Below are positions 17,253 to 24,299 of a DNA stretch of 64,000 bases, piece after piece. The stretch covers positions 1 through 64,000 of the forward strand of contig CAUTQY010000007.1 of the NCBI GenBank assembly GCA_963540815.1, given 5' to 3'. The number at the start of each line of letters is the position of its first letter. The first letter of the stretch is position 1. The translations under genes were made by a program, and so were the position numbers. This DNA is from Scybalousia_A sp963540815 (GTDB lineage: Bacteria > Bacteroidota > Bacteroidia > Bacteroidales > P3). Under the pieces are notes generated by a model. The model saw only the letters and a list, made by a program, of their open reading frames with translations. It was not told where the DNA came from and made no database searches.

Positions 17253-18290
17253 ATGAAAATTGCACAAATAGTACCATCTTTGCAACAAGTAGGTCCTGTG
17301 ATTGTTGCAAATGATTTAAGTAATCTTTTAGTTCGGCAAGGGCATGAGGTCGTAGTTTATTACTTCGACGAAAAAAAGGAAAATGCTTTGCATTTCCCGT
17401 GCCGAACTCAAAGGCTTAAAATTAAAGAAAAAATTGATTTTAATTCTTTTGATGTCATTCATACGCACGGCATTAGACCCGATTTTTACATTTTTCTTCA
17501 TAGAAAGAAAAATGACAAAGCAAAATTCGTAAGTACTATTCATTGTTTTATTTTTGATGATTTCAAAAGTACCTATAATCCTTTATTCGCAAAAATATTT
17601 GCACCCCTTTGGTTAAAAATTCTAAGAAAACCGGATGTAAGGGTTGTTTTAAGCAAACAAGCCTTGAAATACTATGAAAAATATTTTAAAGGTTTGAAAA
17701 CCGTATCCATATACAATTCTAGGATAACAAATCATAGCATGACTCTTAACGAAAGTGAAAAGAAAGAGGTGCTATCATTTAAGGATAATAAAACACTTCT
17801 TGGCGTTAACGCTTTGTTAACGCCAAGAAAAGCCGTAGATGTAATCATTTCGGCTATGGCTTTTATTGAAGATGTTAAACTATTCATTTGCGGAGAGGGT
17901 AAAAGCAGGCAAGATTTGGAGCAGTTAGCAAAGGAAAAAGGTGTTGATGGTAGGGTTTACTTTGCAGGTTACAGAAAGGATGCTTACCGTTACATACCTT
18001 ATTATGATATTTATATGATGCCATCAAGGAGCGAAGGGTTCCCTTTGGCTTTATTGGAGGCAATGTCTTTGAAATGCAATGCTGTTGTTTCGGATATTCC
18101 TATTTTCAAAGAATTTTTTACCGACAAAGAAGTAACTTTCTTTCATTCGGACAATGCCAAAGATTGTGCAAGAGCAATAGAATATGCCATATCAAATAAT
18201 AAGGGAGAGAATGCCTATAAAAAGTATATGAACGAATACTCTCCCGAAATATTCATAAACAATTACTTAAAGGTCTATCAAAAGTTGTAA
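17253..18290 (+). CDS. Glycosyltransferase family 4/1
   Basis: 345-aa GT-B protein. The N-terminal domain starts MKIAQIVPSLQQVGPVIVAN, and the C-terminal domain has LLGVNALLTPRKAVD, FICGEGKSRQDLEQL and the donor motif SRSEGFPLALLEAMSL. It starts 8 nt after the polymerase gene and is the last gene of the uninterrupted operon. Eight nt after its stop lies the first copy of a GT2 gene start that marks the inserted cassettes. Confidence 0.9.
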   Translation: MKIAQIVPSLQQVGPVIVANDLSNLLVRQGHEVVVYYFDEKKENALHFPCRTQRLKIKEKIDFNSFDVIHTHGIRPDFYIFLHRKKNDKAKFVSTIHCFIFDDFKSTYNPLFAKIFAPLWLKILRKPDVRVVLSKQALKYYEKYFKGLKTVSIYNSRITNHSMTLNESEKKEVLSFKDNKTLLGVNALLTPRKAVDVIISAMAFIEDVKLFICGEGKSRQDLEQLAKEKGVDGRVYFAGYRKDAYRYIPYYDIYMMPSRSEGFPLALLEAMSLKCNAVVSDIPIFKEFFTDKEVTFFHSDNAKDCARAIEYAISNNKGENAYKKYMNEYSPEIFINNYLKVYQKL

Positions 18291-18297
18291 GTCTTTT

Positions 18298-18324
18298 TCG
18301 GTTTTAATGTCTGTTTATTATAAG
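18298..18324 (+). repeat. 27-bp direct repeat, copy 1 (GT2 gene start)
   Basis: A 27-bp sequence beginning TCGGTTTTAATGTCTG, identical to 19523-19549 and differing at one base from 20452-20478, which is codons 4-12 of the intact GT2 gene. Copies 1 and 2 bracket the ATPase gene. Confidence 0.9.
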
Positions 18325-18359
18325 TTCATAATGTTATGGTCCGTAAGGTTATGAACTTA
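18321..18359. repeat. Perfect 11-bp inverted repeat at the cassette edge
   Basis: TAAGTTCATAA (18321-18331) and TTATGAACTTA (18349-18359), with a 17-nt loop. Its left arm overlaps the last four bases of direct-repeat copy 1. There is no T run after it on the plus strand, so it is not a clear terminator; it could be a cassette end or an operator for the ATPase gene. Confidence 0.6.
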
Positions 18360-18372
18360 CAAAAAAAATGCT

Positions 18373-18380
18373 TAATTTTG
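18373..18380 (+). promoter_or_regulatory. Promoter -7 element of the ATPase gene
   Basis: TAATTTTG, 16 nt before the ATG at 18397. It implies the ATPase cassette carries its own promoter. Confidence 0.45.
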
Positions 18381-18396
18381 CGTAAAAATTAGTGAT

Positions 18397-19521
18397 ATGA
18401 ATAAGCCTTTTATGTACGGACAGATGGTCTCGGGAGAAAACTTTACCGATAGAAAACAAGAAACGATTCGTTTGAAGAAAAATTTTGAAAATGGAATAAA
18501 TACCATACTTATCTCTCCAAGACGAATAGGTAAGACTTCGCTTGTTAATCACGTTGTATCTTTATTAGATAACAATAATATCATTGTTATTATGATGGAT
18601 ATGTATGATTGCAGGGATGAATACGATTTTTATAACAAGTTTTCAGTTGCAGTCCTGAAGGCAACTTCCAATTCTATGGACAATTTTGTTAAAAATGTCA
18701 CTGAATTTTTGGGAAGATTTTCTCCTAAAATATCTTTCAATGCAGATATTGTTTCGGAATATTCCATATCTCTCGGCTTGTCTCCAAAGCAGATATCAGT
18801 AGAAGAAATATTGAATCTACCGGAAAAGATAGCAACAAAGAAAAAGAAACATATCCTTATCTGTATGGATGAATTTCAACAGATAGGAGAATTTTCCGAT
18901 TCACTTCAAATGCAGAAAATCATGCGAAGCGTATGGCAAAAGCAAAGTAACGTTAATTATTGCTTTTTCGGAAGCAAGAAACATATGCTTGAAAATATCT
19001 TTTCCAATAGAAGAATGCCATTTTATATGTTTGGAGAAACGATGCATTTGGGAAAAATATCAACAAAGGATTGGATAAAATATATTCAGGAAAGATTTCA
19101 ATCTAATGGCAAAACCATATCGGAAAGTATTGCAGAGAGAATATGTCAGACGGTAGACAATTATTCTTCTTATGTGCAGCAATTGTCGTGGAGTTTATAT
19201 GTAATAACCGAAAAAAGTGCTACTGAGGAGGGATTACAAACGGCAATTGAGGATATGTTAAATCAAAATGCATCATTTTTTATGGAACAAATTAAAGATT
19301 TAACCTCATATCAATTAAACTTTTTGAAAGCTGTTGCATCAGGCATACATGAAGGTTTTACTTCTATGGAGACTATGCAAAATTGGCATCTTGGGGCAAA
19401 GTCAAATATTGCTATAATAAAAAAAGCATTGACAGAAAAAGAATTGATAGAAAGGGATGGTATGAAAATAAATCTTTCAGACCCAATCTTTTTACTATGG
19501 CTAAGGAGAACGTACCTATAA
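18397..19521 (+). CDS. AAA ATPase, archaeal-type (pfam01637-like)
   Basis: 374 aa. Walker A SPRRIGKTSL near residues 44-53, Walker B-like HILICMDEFQQ near 151-161, a sensor-like CFFGSKKHM near 190, and a C-terminal winged-helix-like region ending LSDPIFLLWLRRTYL. These single-gene ATPases are common in Bacteroidota and archaea, and their function is unknown; some are suspected of mobility or DNA-related roles. It lies inside a polysaccharide operon but has no evident part in glycan synthesis. Perfect 27-bp direct repeats bracket it, and it has its own promoter element. Confidence 0.8.
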   Translation: MNKPFMYGQMVSGENFTDRKQETIRLKKNFENGINTILISPRRIGKTSLVNHVVSLLDNNNIIVIMMDMYDCRDEYDFYNKFSVAVLKATSNSMDNFVKNVTEFLGRFSPKISFNADIVSEYSISLGLSPKQISVEEILNLPEKIATKKKKHILICMDEFQQIGEFSDSLQMQKIMRSVWQKQSNVNYCFFGSKKHMLENIFSNRRMPFYMFGETMHLGKISTKDWIKYIQERFQSNGKTISESIAERICQTVDNYSSYVQQLSWSLYVITEKSATEEGLQTAIEDMLNQNASFFMEQIKDLTSYQLNFLKAVASGIHEGFTSMETMQNWHLGAKSNIAIIKKALTEKELIERDGMKINLSDPIFLLWLRRTYL

Positions 19522-19522
19522 A

Positions 19523-19549
19523 TCGGTTTTAATGTCTGTTTATTATAAG
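19523..19549 (+). repeat. 27-bp direct repeat, copy 2
   Basis: Identical to copy 1 (18298-18324). Homology to the intact GT2 gene continues beyond the repeat for about 60 bp at the codon level; see the GT2 remnant. Confidence 0.9.
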
Positions 19550-19611
19550 GAACGGGCAAGTTTTTATGCGGAAGAGTTTGTAAGATGTACCTTTTATAAT
19601 CAATGTGTTTG
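19523..19611 (+). pseudogene. GT2 glycosyltransferase remnant (5' end only)
   Basis: In the GT2 frame this reads SVLMSVYYKERASFYAEEF, then VRCTFYNQCV and a stop at 19609-19611. It aligns with SVLMSVYYKEQAKYLREAL and SVFNQT of the intact gene at 20443. It is a diverged paralogue rather than a simple copy, and has no start codon of its own in the right place. It is cut off by the HEPN/MNT cassette. Confidence 0.65.
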
Positions 19612-19633
19612 ACAGTCTTTTAATAAAAGAGGG

Positions 19634-19936
19634 TTATTTTTTTTTGTAAAAAACAATATTCATTCGTTTAATATGCTCTTTAAGACTTTCGTTTTCCATA
19701 TTATAAAAGATTGATAAATCTATTTCGTAGGGTAGCAAAAGGTTGTCCAAATCTTCCATAATACTAATTAAATCTTTTTGCGTTATATCTTTTCCAATAA
19801 GCGTTAAATCTATGTCGGAGAAAGGCTTTTGAGTACCTTTGGCACGGGAACCGAAAAGCATAACCTCTTCAACGCAATCGTATTTTGCAAACACTTTGTT
19901 TATTTGTTCTATCTCTTTGTTTTCTAAGCCGTACAT
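19634..19936 (-). CDS. MNT-domain nucleotidyltransferase (antitoxin of a HEPN/MNT pair)
   Basis: 100-aa minimal nucleotidyltransferase with GSRAKG at residues 29-34 and the catalytic pair DID at 41-43. In HEPN/MNT modules such proteins neutralise the HEPN RNase, in known cases by adding AMP to it. The ATG lies 1 nt beyond the stop that the full-length HEPN gene would use (19938), a tight two-gene unit. It is encoded against the surrounding glycan genes. Confidence 0.88.
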   Translation of the reverse strand: MYGLENKEIEQINKVFAKYDCVEEVMLFGSRAKGTQKPFSDIDLTLIGKDITQKDLISIMEDLDNLLLPYEIDLSIFYNMENESLKEHIKRMNIVFYKKK

Positions 19937-20005
19937 ACTAATTGTCTTTTAATTTTTTTGCCATTTTATAACGGAAACTTTCAAACAGAGGATGATAAAT
20001 ATTAA

Positions 20006-20374
20006 TTATTTTTTGATTATGAATTTGGCAGTGGTTTGGTCGTAGGTGTGTGTGGTAAGATTTCGGTTAGTAATAGCATCCATCCATTGCTTATCACTAA
20101 TCAAACCTATTGAAAGTGCTTTACGAATGGCATCCCTTGGTCCTGCAATGTTTCCATAGCCCTGAAACTCTTCATAATCTTTTATAACTCTCCACGCAAG
20201 TTCATGTGTGTATTCATATCTCTGCACAAGACCTTCCTCCAAAAGCTCAACATTATCATCTTGTGATGGAGCATTATAAATCTGTTTGAGAGTTTCAACG
20301 GCTTGCCTCAATTTGCTAAGGGCTTGGGAAAAATTATCAAATCTTTGCTTCCAACGGATATCCTGCTTACCCAT
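20006..20374 (-). CDS. HEPN protein of the HI0074 type, truncated by a frameshift
   Basis: 122 aa as read. The RNase-like HEPN motif RNLTTH (R-x4-H) is at residues 104-109, preceded by the family's EYTHELAWRVIKDY helix. The frame ends early at KFIIKK after an A6 run (minus strand; T6 at 20009-20014). One extra A would continue it through KIINIYHPLFESFRYKMAKK to a TAG at 19938-19940, giving 145 aa, the usual length. The catalytic motif is retained, but the last helix is lost. This could be decay, a homopolymer switch or a sequence error. Confidence 0.85.
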   Translation of the reverse strand: MGKQDIRWKQRFDNFSQALSKLRQAVETLKQIYNAPSQDDNVELLEEGLVQRYEYTHELAWRVIKDYEEFQGYGNIAGPRDAIRKALSIGLISDKQWMDAITNRNLTTHTYDQTTAKFIIKK

Positions 20375-20379
20375 ATCAT

Positions 20380-20387
20380 TAACTTTG
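20380..20387 (+). promoter_or_regulatory. Possible promoter -7 element for GT2
   Basis: TAACTTTG just upstream of the divergent HEPN start and 55 nt before the GT2 ATG. It would let GT2 and the epimerase be expressed despite the inserted cassettes. Confidence 0.35.
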
Positions 20388-20442
20388 CTTTAAACATTAC
20401 GAAGGCGAAGTTACAATAAATTTATTTCTTAATAATCAACAA

Positions 20443-21252
20443 ATGAATTTTTCGGTTTTAATGTCTGTTTATTACAAGGAACAGGCTAAGTATTTGCGTG
20501 AGGCTTTGGACAGTGTGTTTAATCAGACGCTCCAAGCCGATGAAGTTGTTTTGGTGGAGGACGGTCCTCTGACAAAGGAACTTGATAAAGTTATTGAAGA
20601 ATATCAAAACAAGTATAAGGAATTAAAACTTATCAAACTAACGGAGAACGGCGGTTTGGGAAAAGCCTTAAACGAGGGTTTGAAACACTGCTCTTTTGAT
20701 ATTGTGGCAAGGATGGATACGGACGATATTTGCAAGCCACAGAGGTTTGAAAAGCAGATAAATTTTTTGTTTTCTCACCCTGAGATAGATATTGTCTCTT
20801 CTTGGATAGAGGAATTTGTCGGCAGTAAAGAAAACATCAAATCCATAAGAAAACTGCCTGAAAACAATGAAGATATATTCCGTTTTGGAAAGAAAAGAAA
20901 CCCAATCAATCACCCTGCGGTTGCATTTAGAAAACAAGCGTTAGAAAAGGTCGGCTCTTATCAGCATTTTCCTTTGTTTGAGGATTATTATCTGTGGGTT
21001 AGGATGCTTATGAACGGGGCGAAGTTCCATAATTTGCAGGAAAGCCTTTTGTATTTTCGGGCGAGCGAAGATATGTTTAAACGCAGAGGCGGTCGAAAAT
21101 ATGCAAAAGATGAGATTCGGTTTCAAAAGCAATGCTTAAAACTTGGCTACATAAACTTTTTTGAATTTCTAAGGAATATCTCTATTCGTTTTGTCGCAAG
21201 AATAGTACCGAATGGTTTAAGGGAAAAGATTTATAAAACAATAAGAAAATAA
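20443..21252 (+). CDS. Glycosyltransferase family 2
   Basis: 269-aa GT-A enzyme. The nucleotide-sugar site begins FSVLMSVYYKE, then VVLVEDGP, and the DxD-type motif ARMDTDDIC lies near residues 86-94. There is no membrane anchor, so it acts in the cytosol on the growing repeat unit. The first codons are the source or relative of the 27-bp repeats at 18298 and 19523. It is followed after 9 nt by the epimerase gene. Confidence 0.92.
   Translation: MNFSVLMSVYYKEQAKYLREALDSVFNQTLQADEVVLVEDGPLTKELDKVIEEYQNKYKELKLIKLTENGGLGKALNEGLKHCSFDIVARMDTDDICKPQRFEKQINFLFSHPEIDIVSSWIEEFVGSKENIKSIRKLPENNEDIFRFGKKRNPINHPAVAFRKQALEKVGSYQHFPLFEDYYLWVRMLMNGAKFHNLQESLLYFRASEDMFKRRGGRKYAKDEIRFQKQCLKLGYINFFEFLRNISIRFVARIVPNGLREKIYKTIRK
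20452..20478 (+). repeat. 27-bp direct repeat, copy 3 (within intact GT2)
   Basis: Differs from copies 1 and 2 only at 20475 (C instead of T). It is part of the GT2 coding sequence. Copies 2 and 3 bracket the HEPN/MNT pair. Confidence 0.9.
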
Positions 21253-21261
21253 CATACAAGA

Positions 21262-22257
21262 ATGAGAATTACATTGATAGGGGCGAGTGGCTTTGTGGGC
21301 ACTCGCTTATTGGGGCTTTTGAGCGAAGAAAAAAGCAAATATGAATTGAAAAACATAGATTTACGGCAGAGTCATTTCTTTGCCGATTTGACAACTATAG
21401 GCGATGTTCGTTTGCAAGACCAAATGGATAAGGAATTGCAAAATACGGACTTGGTTGTCCTTTTGGCTGCTCAGCACAGGGACGATGTTACGCCCACATC
21501 CCTTTATTACGACACCAACGTGGGCGGGATGAAAGTTTGCTTGCAGGCTATGGAAAAGAACGGTGTCAAGCGTTTGGTTTTCTTTTCTTCCGTAGCTGTT
21601 TATGGGCTGAATAAGGACAACCCTGACGAAGATTTTCCCAAAGACCCGTTCAATCATTACGGCAAAAGCAAGTGGCAGGCCGAACAAGTCTTGCAAGAGT
21701 GGTACAAAACGCACAAGGATTGGAACATTAACATCGTTCGCCCGACGGTTATCTTTGGCGAGAGGAACAGAGGCAATGTTTACAATCTTTTGAAGCAGAT
21801 TTCCGGCGGGCGTTTCCTTATGGTCGGAGATGGAAAGAATAAAAAATCAATGGCTTACGTGGAAAATATTGTTGCCTTCGTGAAGTTTATGATAGATAAC
21901 AAGACCGAGGGTTACAATGTCTTCAATTATATTGACAAGCCTGACGTTGATATGAATGATTTGGTAACGCATGTCGAAAAGGTGCTCAATAAACACATTC
22001 CGCAGACGCATTTCCCTTATTGGATGGGTATGTTAGGAGGTTATTGTTTTGATTTGTTGGCAAAGATAGCAGGAAAGAAACTCACTATCAGTTCCGTAAG
22101 AGTAAAGAAGTTTTGTGCCACCACACAATATGATGCAAGCAAAGTACAACAAACGGGTTTCAAACCTCCATACACATTAAAAGAGGGTCTGCAACGCACC
22201 CTTGAATTTGAATTTATCCATTCCCGCACAGACGATATTACTTTTAAAACCGAATAA
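21262..22257 (+). CDS. NAD-dependent sugar epimerase/dehydratase
   Basis: 331-aa extended SDR protein. The Rossmann motif is GASGFVG at residues 8-14, the Ser block is FFSSVAVYG, and the catalytic YGKSK follows HN near residues 132-137. It modifies a nucleotide sugar for the glycan; the reaction (epimerase or 4,6-dehydratase/reductase) is not settled by sequence. Its base composition looks somewhat more G/C-rich than the flanking genes, a possible sign of separate origin. It is the last gene before a strong terminator. Confidence 0.85.
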   Translation: MRITLIGASGFVGTRLLGLLSEEKSKYELKNIDLRQSHFFADLTTIGDVRLQDQMDKELQNTDLVVLLAAQHRDDVTPTSLYYDTNVGGMKVCLQAMEKNGVKRLVFFSSVAVYGLNKDNPDEDFPKDPFNHYGKSKWQAEQVLQEWYKTHKDWNINIVRPTVIFGERNRGNVYNLLKQISGGRFLMVGDGKNKKSMAYVENIVAFVKFMIDNKTEGYNVFNYIDKPDVDMNDLVTHVEKVLNKHIPQTHFPYWMGMLGGYCFDLLAKIAGKKLTISSVRVKKFCATTQYDASKVQQTGFKPPYTLKEGLQRTLEFEFIHSRTDDITFKTE

Positions 22258-22306
22258 TTATATTTCATTGTAATTGACCAAACAAAATAATTTCCAATAA
22301 AGAAAG

Positions 22307-22339
22307 GGCTTTGATTTTTTGATAATCAAAGCCTTTTTT
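22307..22339 (+). terminator. Rho-independent terminator of the polysaccharide operon
   Basis: A perfect 10-bp stem GGCTTTGATT/AATCAAAGCC (22307-22316, 22324-22333) and 7-nt loop followed by T6. Confidence 0.9.
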
Positions 22340-22401
22340 GTACCGATTTGTTTTATAGTATTTTGTGAAATAAACATAATTGGTATGTAATAAAATTAGA
22401 C

Positions 22402-22409
22402 TACTTTTG
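22402..22409 (+). promoter_or_regulatory. Promoter -7 element of the second flippase gene
   Basis: TACTTTTG, 19 nt before the ATG at 22429; an AATTGG at 22378-22383 may serve as a weak -33 element. The flippase is therefore its own unit after the terminator. Confidence 0.45.
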
Positions 22410-22428
22410 CAAAGTAAATACTATAAAT

Positions 22429-23964
22429 ATGATTTCAGCAGACAATCAACTCAGTGGCTCCAAGATAGCAAAAAATACTCTTATACTTTATATGCGTATG
22501 TTTATCCTCTTACTCATAGGTTTATATACGAGTAGGGTGGTTCTGAAAGTATTGGGAGAAAACGATTTCGGAATTTATAATGTAGTAGCGGGAGTTGTGT
22601 CTATGTTTACTATCTTAACTCAAAGTTTGTCTACGGCCATAAGTAGATTTCTTACCTTTGAAATAGGTAAAGACAACAAACAAAAACTGAAAAATATTTT
22701 TTCCACCGCCCTTTGTGTTCAAACCATATTGGTTGTCTGTGTAATAATTATAGCCGAGCCTATATCCGTATGGTTTCTGAATACTCATTTGCAAATACCC
22801 ATAGAAAGATTGCCCTCGGCCAACTGGGTTCTGCAATGTGCTTTGGGAATATTTGTTATCAATCTTTTGTCCGTGCCGTTTAGCGCTGCTGTCATAGCCC
22901 GCGAAAGAATGAAAATATTTGCCTATATTTCATTATTGGAGGGAGTTTTAAAACTTTTAATTGCCTTTTTAATAACCGTTTCTTCTTTTGATAAACTAAA
23001 AACATACGCCGTGCTTATGTTTGTCGTGGATTTAATTGTAAAAATGGTATATGTAATATATTGTAAAAGAAATTTTGAAGAATGCAGAACTTTATCTCTC
23101 AAATATAAACCTTCTTTGCTTAAAGAAATAGGCAGTTTTGCAGGGTGGAATTTCTTGGGCAATGGCGTTTGGGTTGTTAATACACAAGGAGTAAATATAC
23201 TTACCAACTTATTTTTTAATGTAAGAGTAAATACGGCACGAGGTATAGCAGTGCAAGTAAACAACGCCGTTCAACAGTTTATAAACAATTTTACCACAGC
23301 GCTAAATCCTCAAATCACCAAATCCTATGCAATGGAAGAGCATTCATATATGAGGTCATTGACCTATAAGGGCGCCAAATATTCTTTCTTTCTATTATTC
23401 TTTTTTGTCCTGCCTTTGTGTTTGGAAACAGAGCAAGTGTTAAATATTTGGTTACATAAGGTGCCGGAATATGCCGTTATTTTTGTCAGACTATCTCTTA
23501 TAGGGTTGTTCTGCACCATTTTACCCGGCACTTTGGTAAGGGTTATGTATGCTACCGGTAAAATAAAAAAATATCAAATCGTCGTGAGTATTATAGGATT
23601 GTTAGACTTACCGCTAACCTATTTGGTATTTAAAATTGGCTGCCCGCCTTGGGGAGCATATATTATTTACATACTTATTTATTTTATTTTGATTTTTGTC
23701 AGATTGTTTTTGGTAAACGAAATAGTCCCCATCTCTCCTAAAAATTATATCAAAGAGGTTTTGTTAAAAATTTTTTTCATCTCTCTTCTATCCTCCGCTA
23801 TTCCTATTGCTATAAGATATTATATGCCCGAATCTTTTCTCAGACTGCTTATAGTTGCTTTTGTAAGTGTTGCTTGCTCAGGTTTATTTATTTATTTGTT
23901 TGGATTGGACAGGGGGGAAAAACTTTTTTTTCACAATAAAATCAAATCTATCTTAAGAAGGTAA
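22429..23964 (+). CDS. Second Wzx-like polysaccharide flippase
   Basis: 511-aa MOP-superfamily membrane protein with about 12-14 hydrophobic segments. It has GLYTSRVVLKVLGENDFGIYNVVAG-type start features (the VLGENDFGIYN block near residues 38-48) and GIAVQVNNAVQQFINNF in the middle. It is not closely similar to the flippase at 12.5 kb. It may serve a second glycan or export the repeat unit with a different lipid-linked substrate. It stands alone between a terminator and tRNA-Gln. Confidence 0.88.
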   Translation: MISADNQLSGSKIAKNTLILYMRMFILLLIGLYTSRVVLKVLGENDFGIYNVVAGVVSMFTILTQSLSTAISRFLTFEIGKDNKQKLKNIFSTALCVQTILVVCVIIIAEPISVWFLNTHLQIPIERLPSANWVLQCALGIFVINLLSVPFSAAVIARERMKIFAYISLLEGVLKLLIAFLITVSSFDKLKTYAVLMFVVDLIVKMVYVIYCKRNFEECRTLSLKYKPSLLKEIGSFAGWNFLGNGVWVVNTQGVNILTNLFFNVRVNTARGIAVQVNNAVQQFINNFTTALNPQITKSYAMEEHSYMRSLTYKGAKYSFFLLFFFVLPLCLETEQVLNIWLHKVPEYAVIFVRLSLIGLFCTILPGTLVRVMYATGKIKKYQIVVSIIGLLDLPLTYLVFKIGCPPWGAYIIYILIYFILIFVRLFLVNEIVPISPKNYIKEVLLKIFFISLLSSAIPIAIRYYMPESFLRLLIVAFVSVACSGLFIYLFGLDRGEKLFFHNKIKSILRR

Positions 23965-24029
23965 ATATCTACTTTACAAATATTTAACCTTAGCTATTAG
24001 ATTTAAGTACCATATTTTCCGCAATAAAA

Positions 24030-24060
24030 TTTGGCAGATAAGAAAAATATTTTACCTTTG
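24030..24060 (+). promoter_or_regulatory. tRNA-Gln promoter
   Basis: TTTG at 24030-24033, 19-nt spacer, TACCTTTG at 24053-24060, 16 nt before the tRNA. A full match to the Bacteroidota housekeeping promoter pattern. Confidence 0.7.
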
Positions 24061-24076
24061 CAAAACGAATAAGGAT

Positions 24077-24147
24077 TGTCCTATGGTGTAATGGTAACAC
24101 AACTGATTTTGGTTCAGTCATTCATAGTTCGAATCTATGTAGGACAA
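24077..24147 (+). tRNA. tRNA-Gln (anticodon UUG)
   Basis: The acceptor stem TGTCCTA pairs with TAGGACA (24140-24146), with discriminator A. The anticodon stem-loop is ACTGA-TTTTGGT-TCAGT with anticodon TTG, and the T arm is CATAG-TTCGAAT-CTATG. 71 nt; CCA is not encoded. Confidence 0.95.
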
Positions 24148-24171
24148 CTTTTATTATCAACAATAATCTTT

Positions 24172-24213
24172 AAAGGTCTGTAAATGTATATTTTACAGAC
24201 CTTTATTTTTTAT
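24172..24213 (+). terminator. Terminator after tRNA-Gln
   Basis: A 13-bp stem AAAGGTCTGTAAA (24172-24184) with TTTACAGACCTTT (24192-24204) and a 7-nt loop, then a T-rich tail (ATTTTTT). Confidence 0.85.
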
Positions 24214-24299
24214 CTTTTCCGTGTTTTATTTACTTTAAATTACTTTTTGCAAATAACGGATGTTCTTAGTTTTTATAAAAGTCATAACCTCGTATGGAT

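Noticed and set aside
24077..24147. tRNA-Gln as an integration site with an attR copy downstream
   Set aside because: No repeat of the tRNA 3' end was found in the following repeat cluster and no integrase gene is present in the window.
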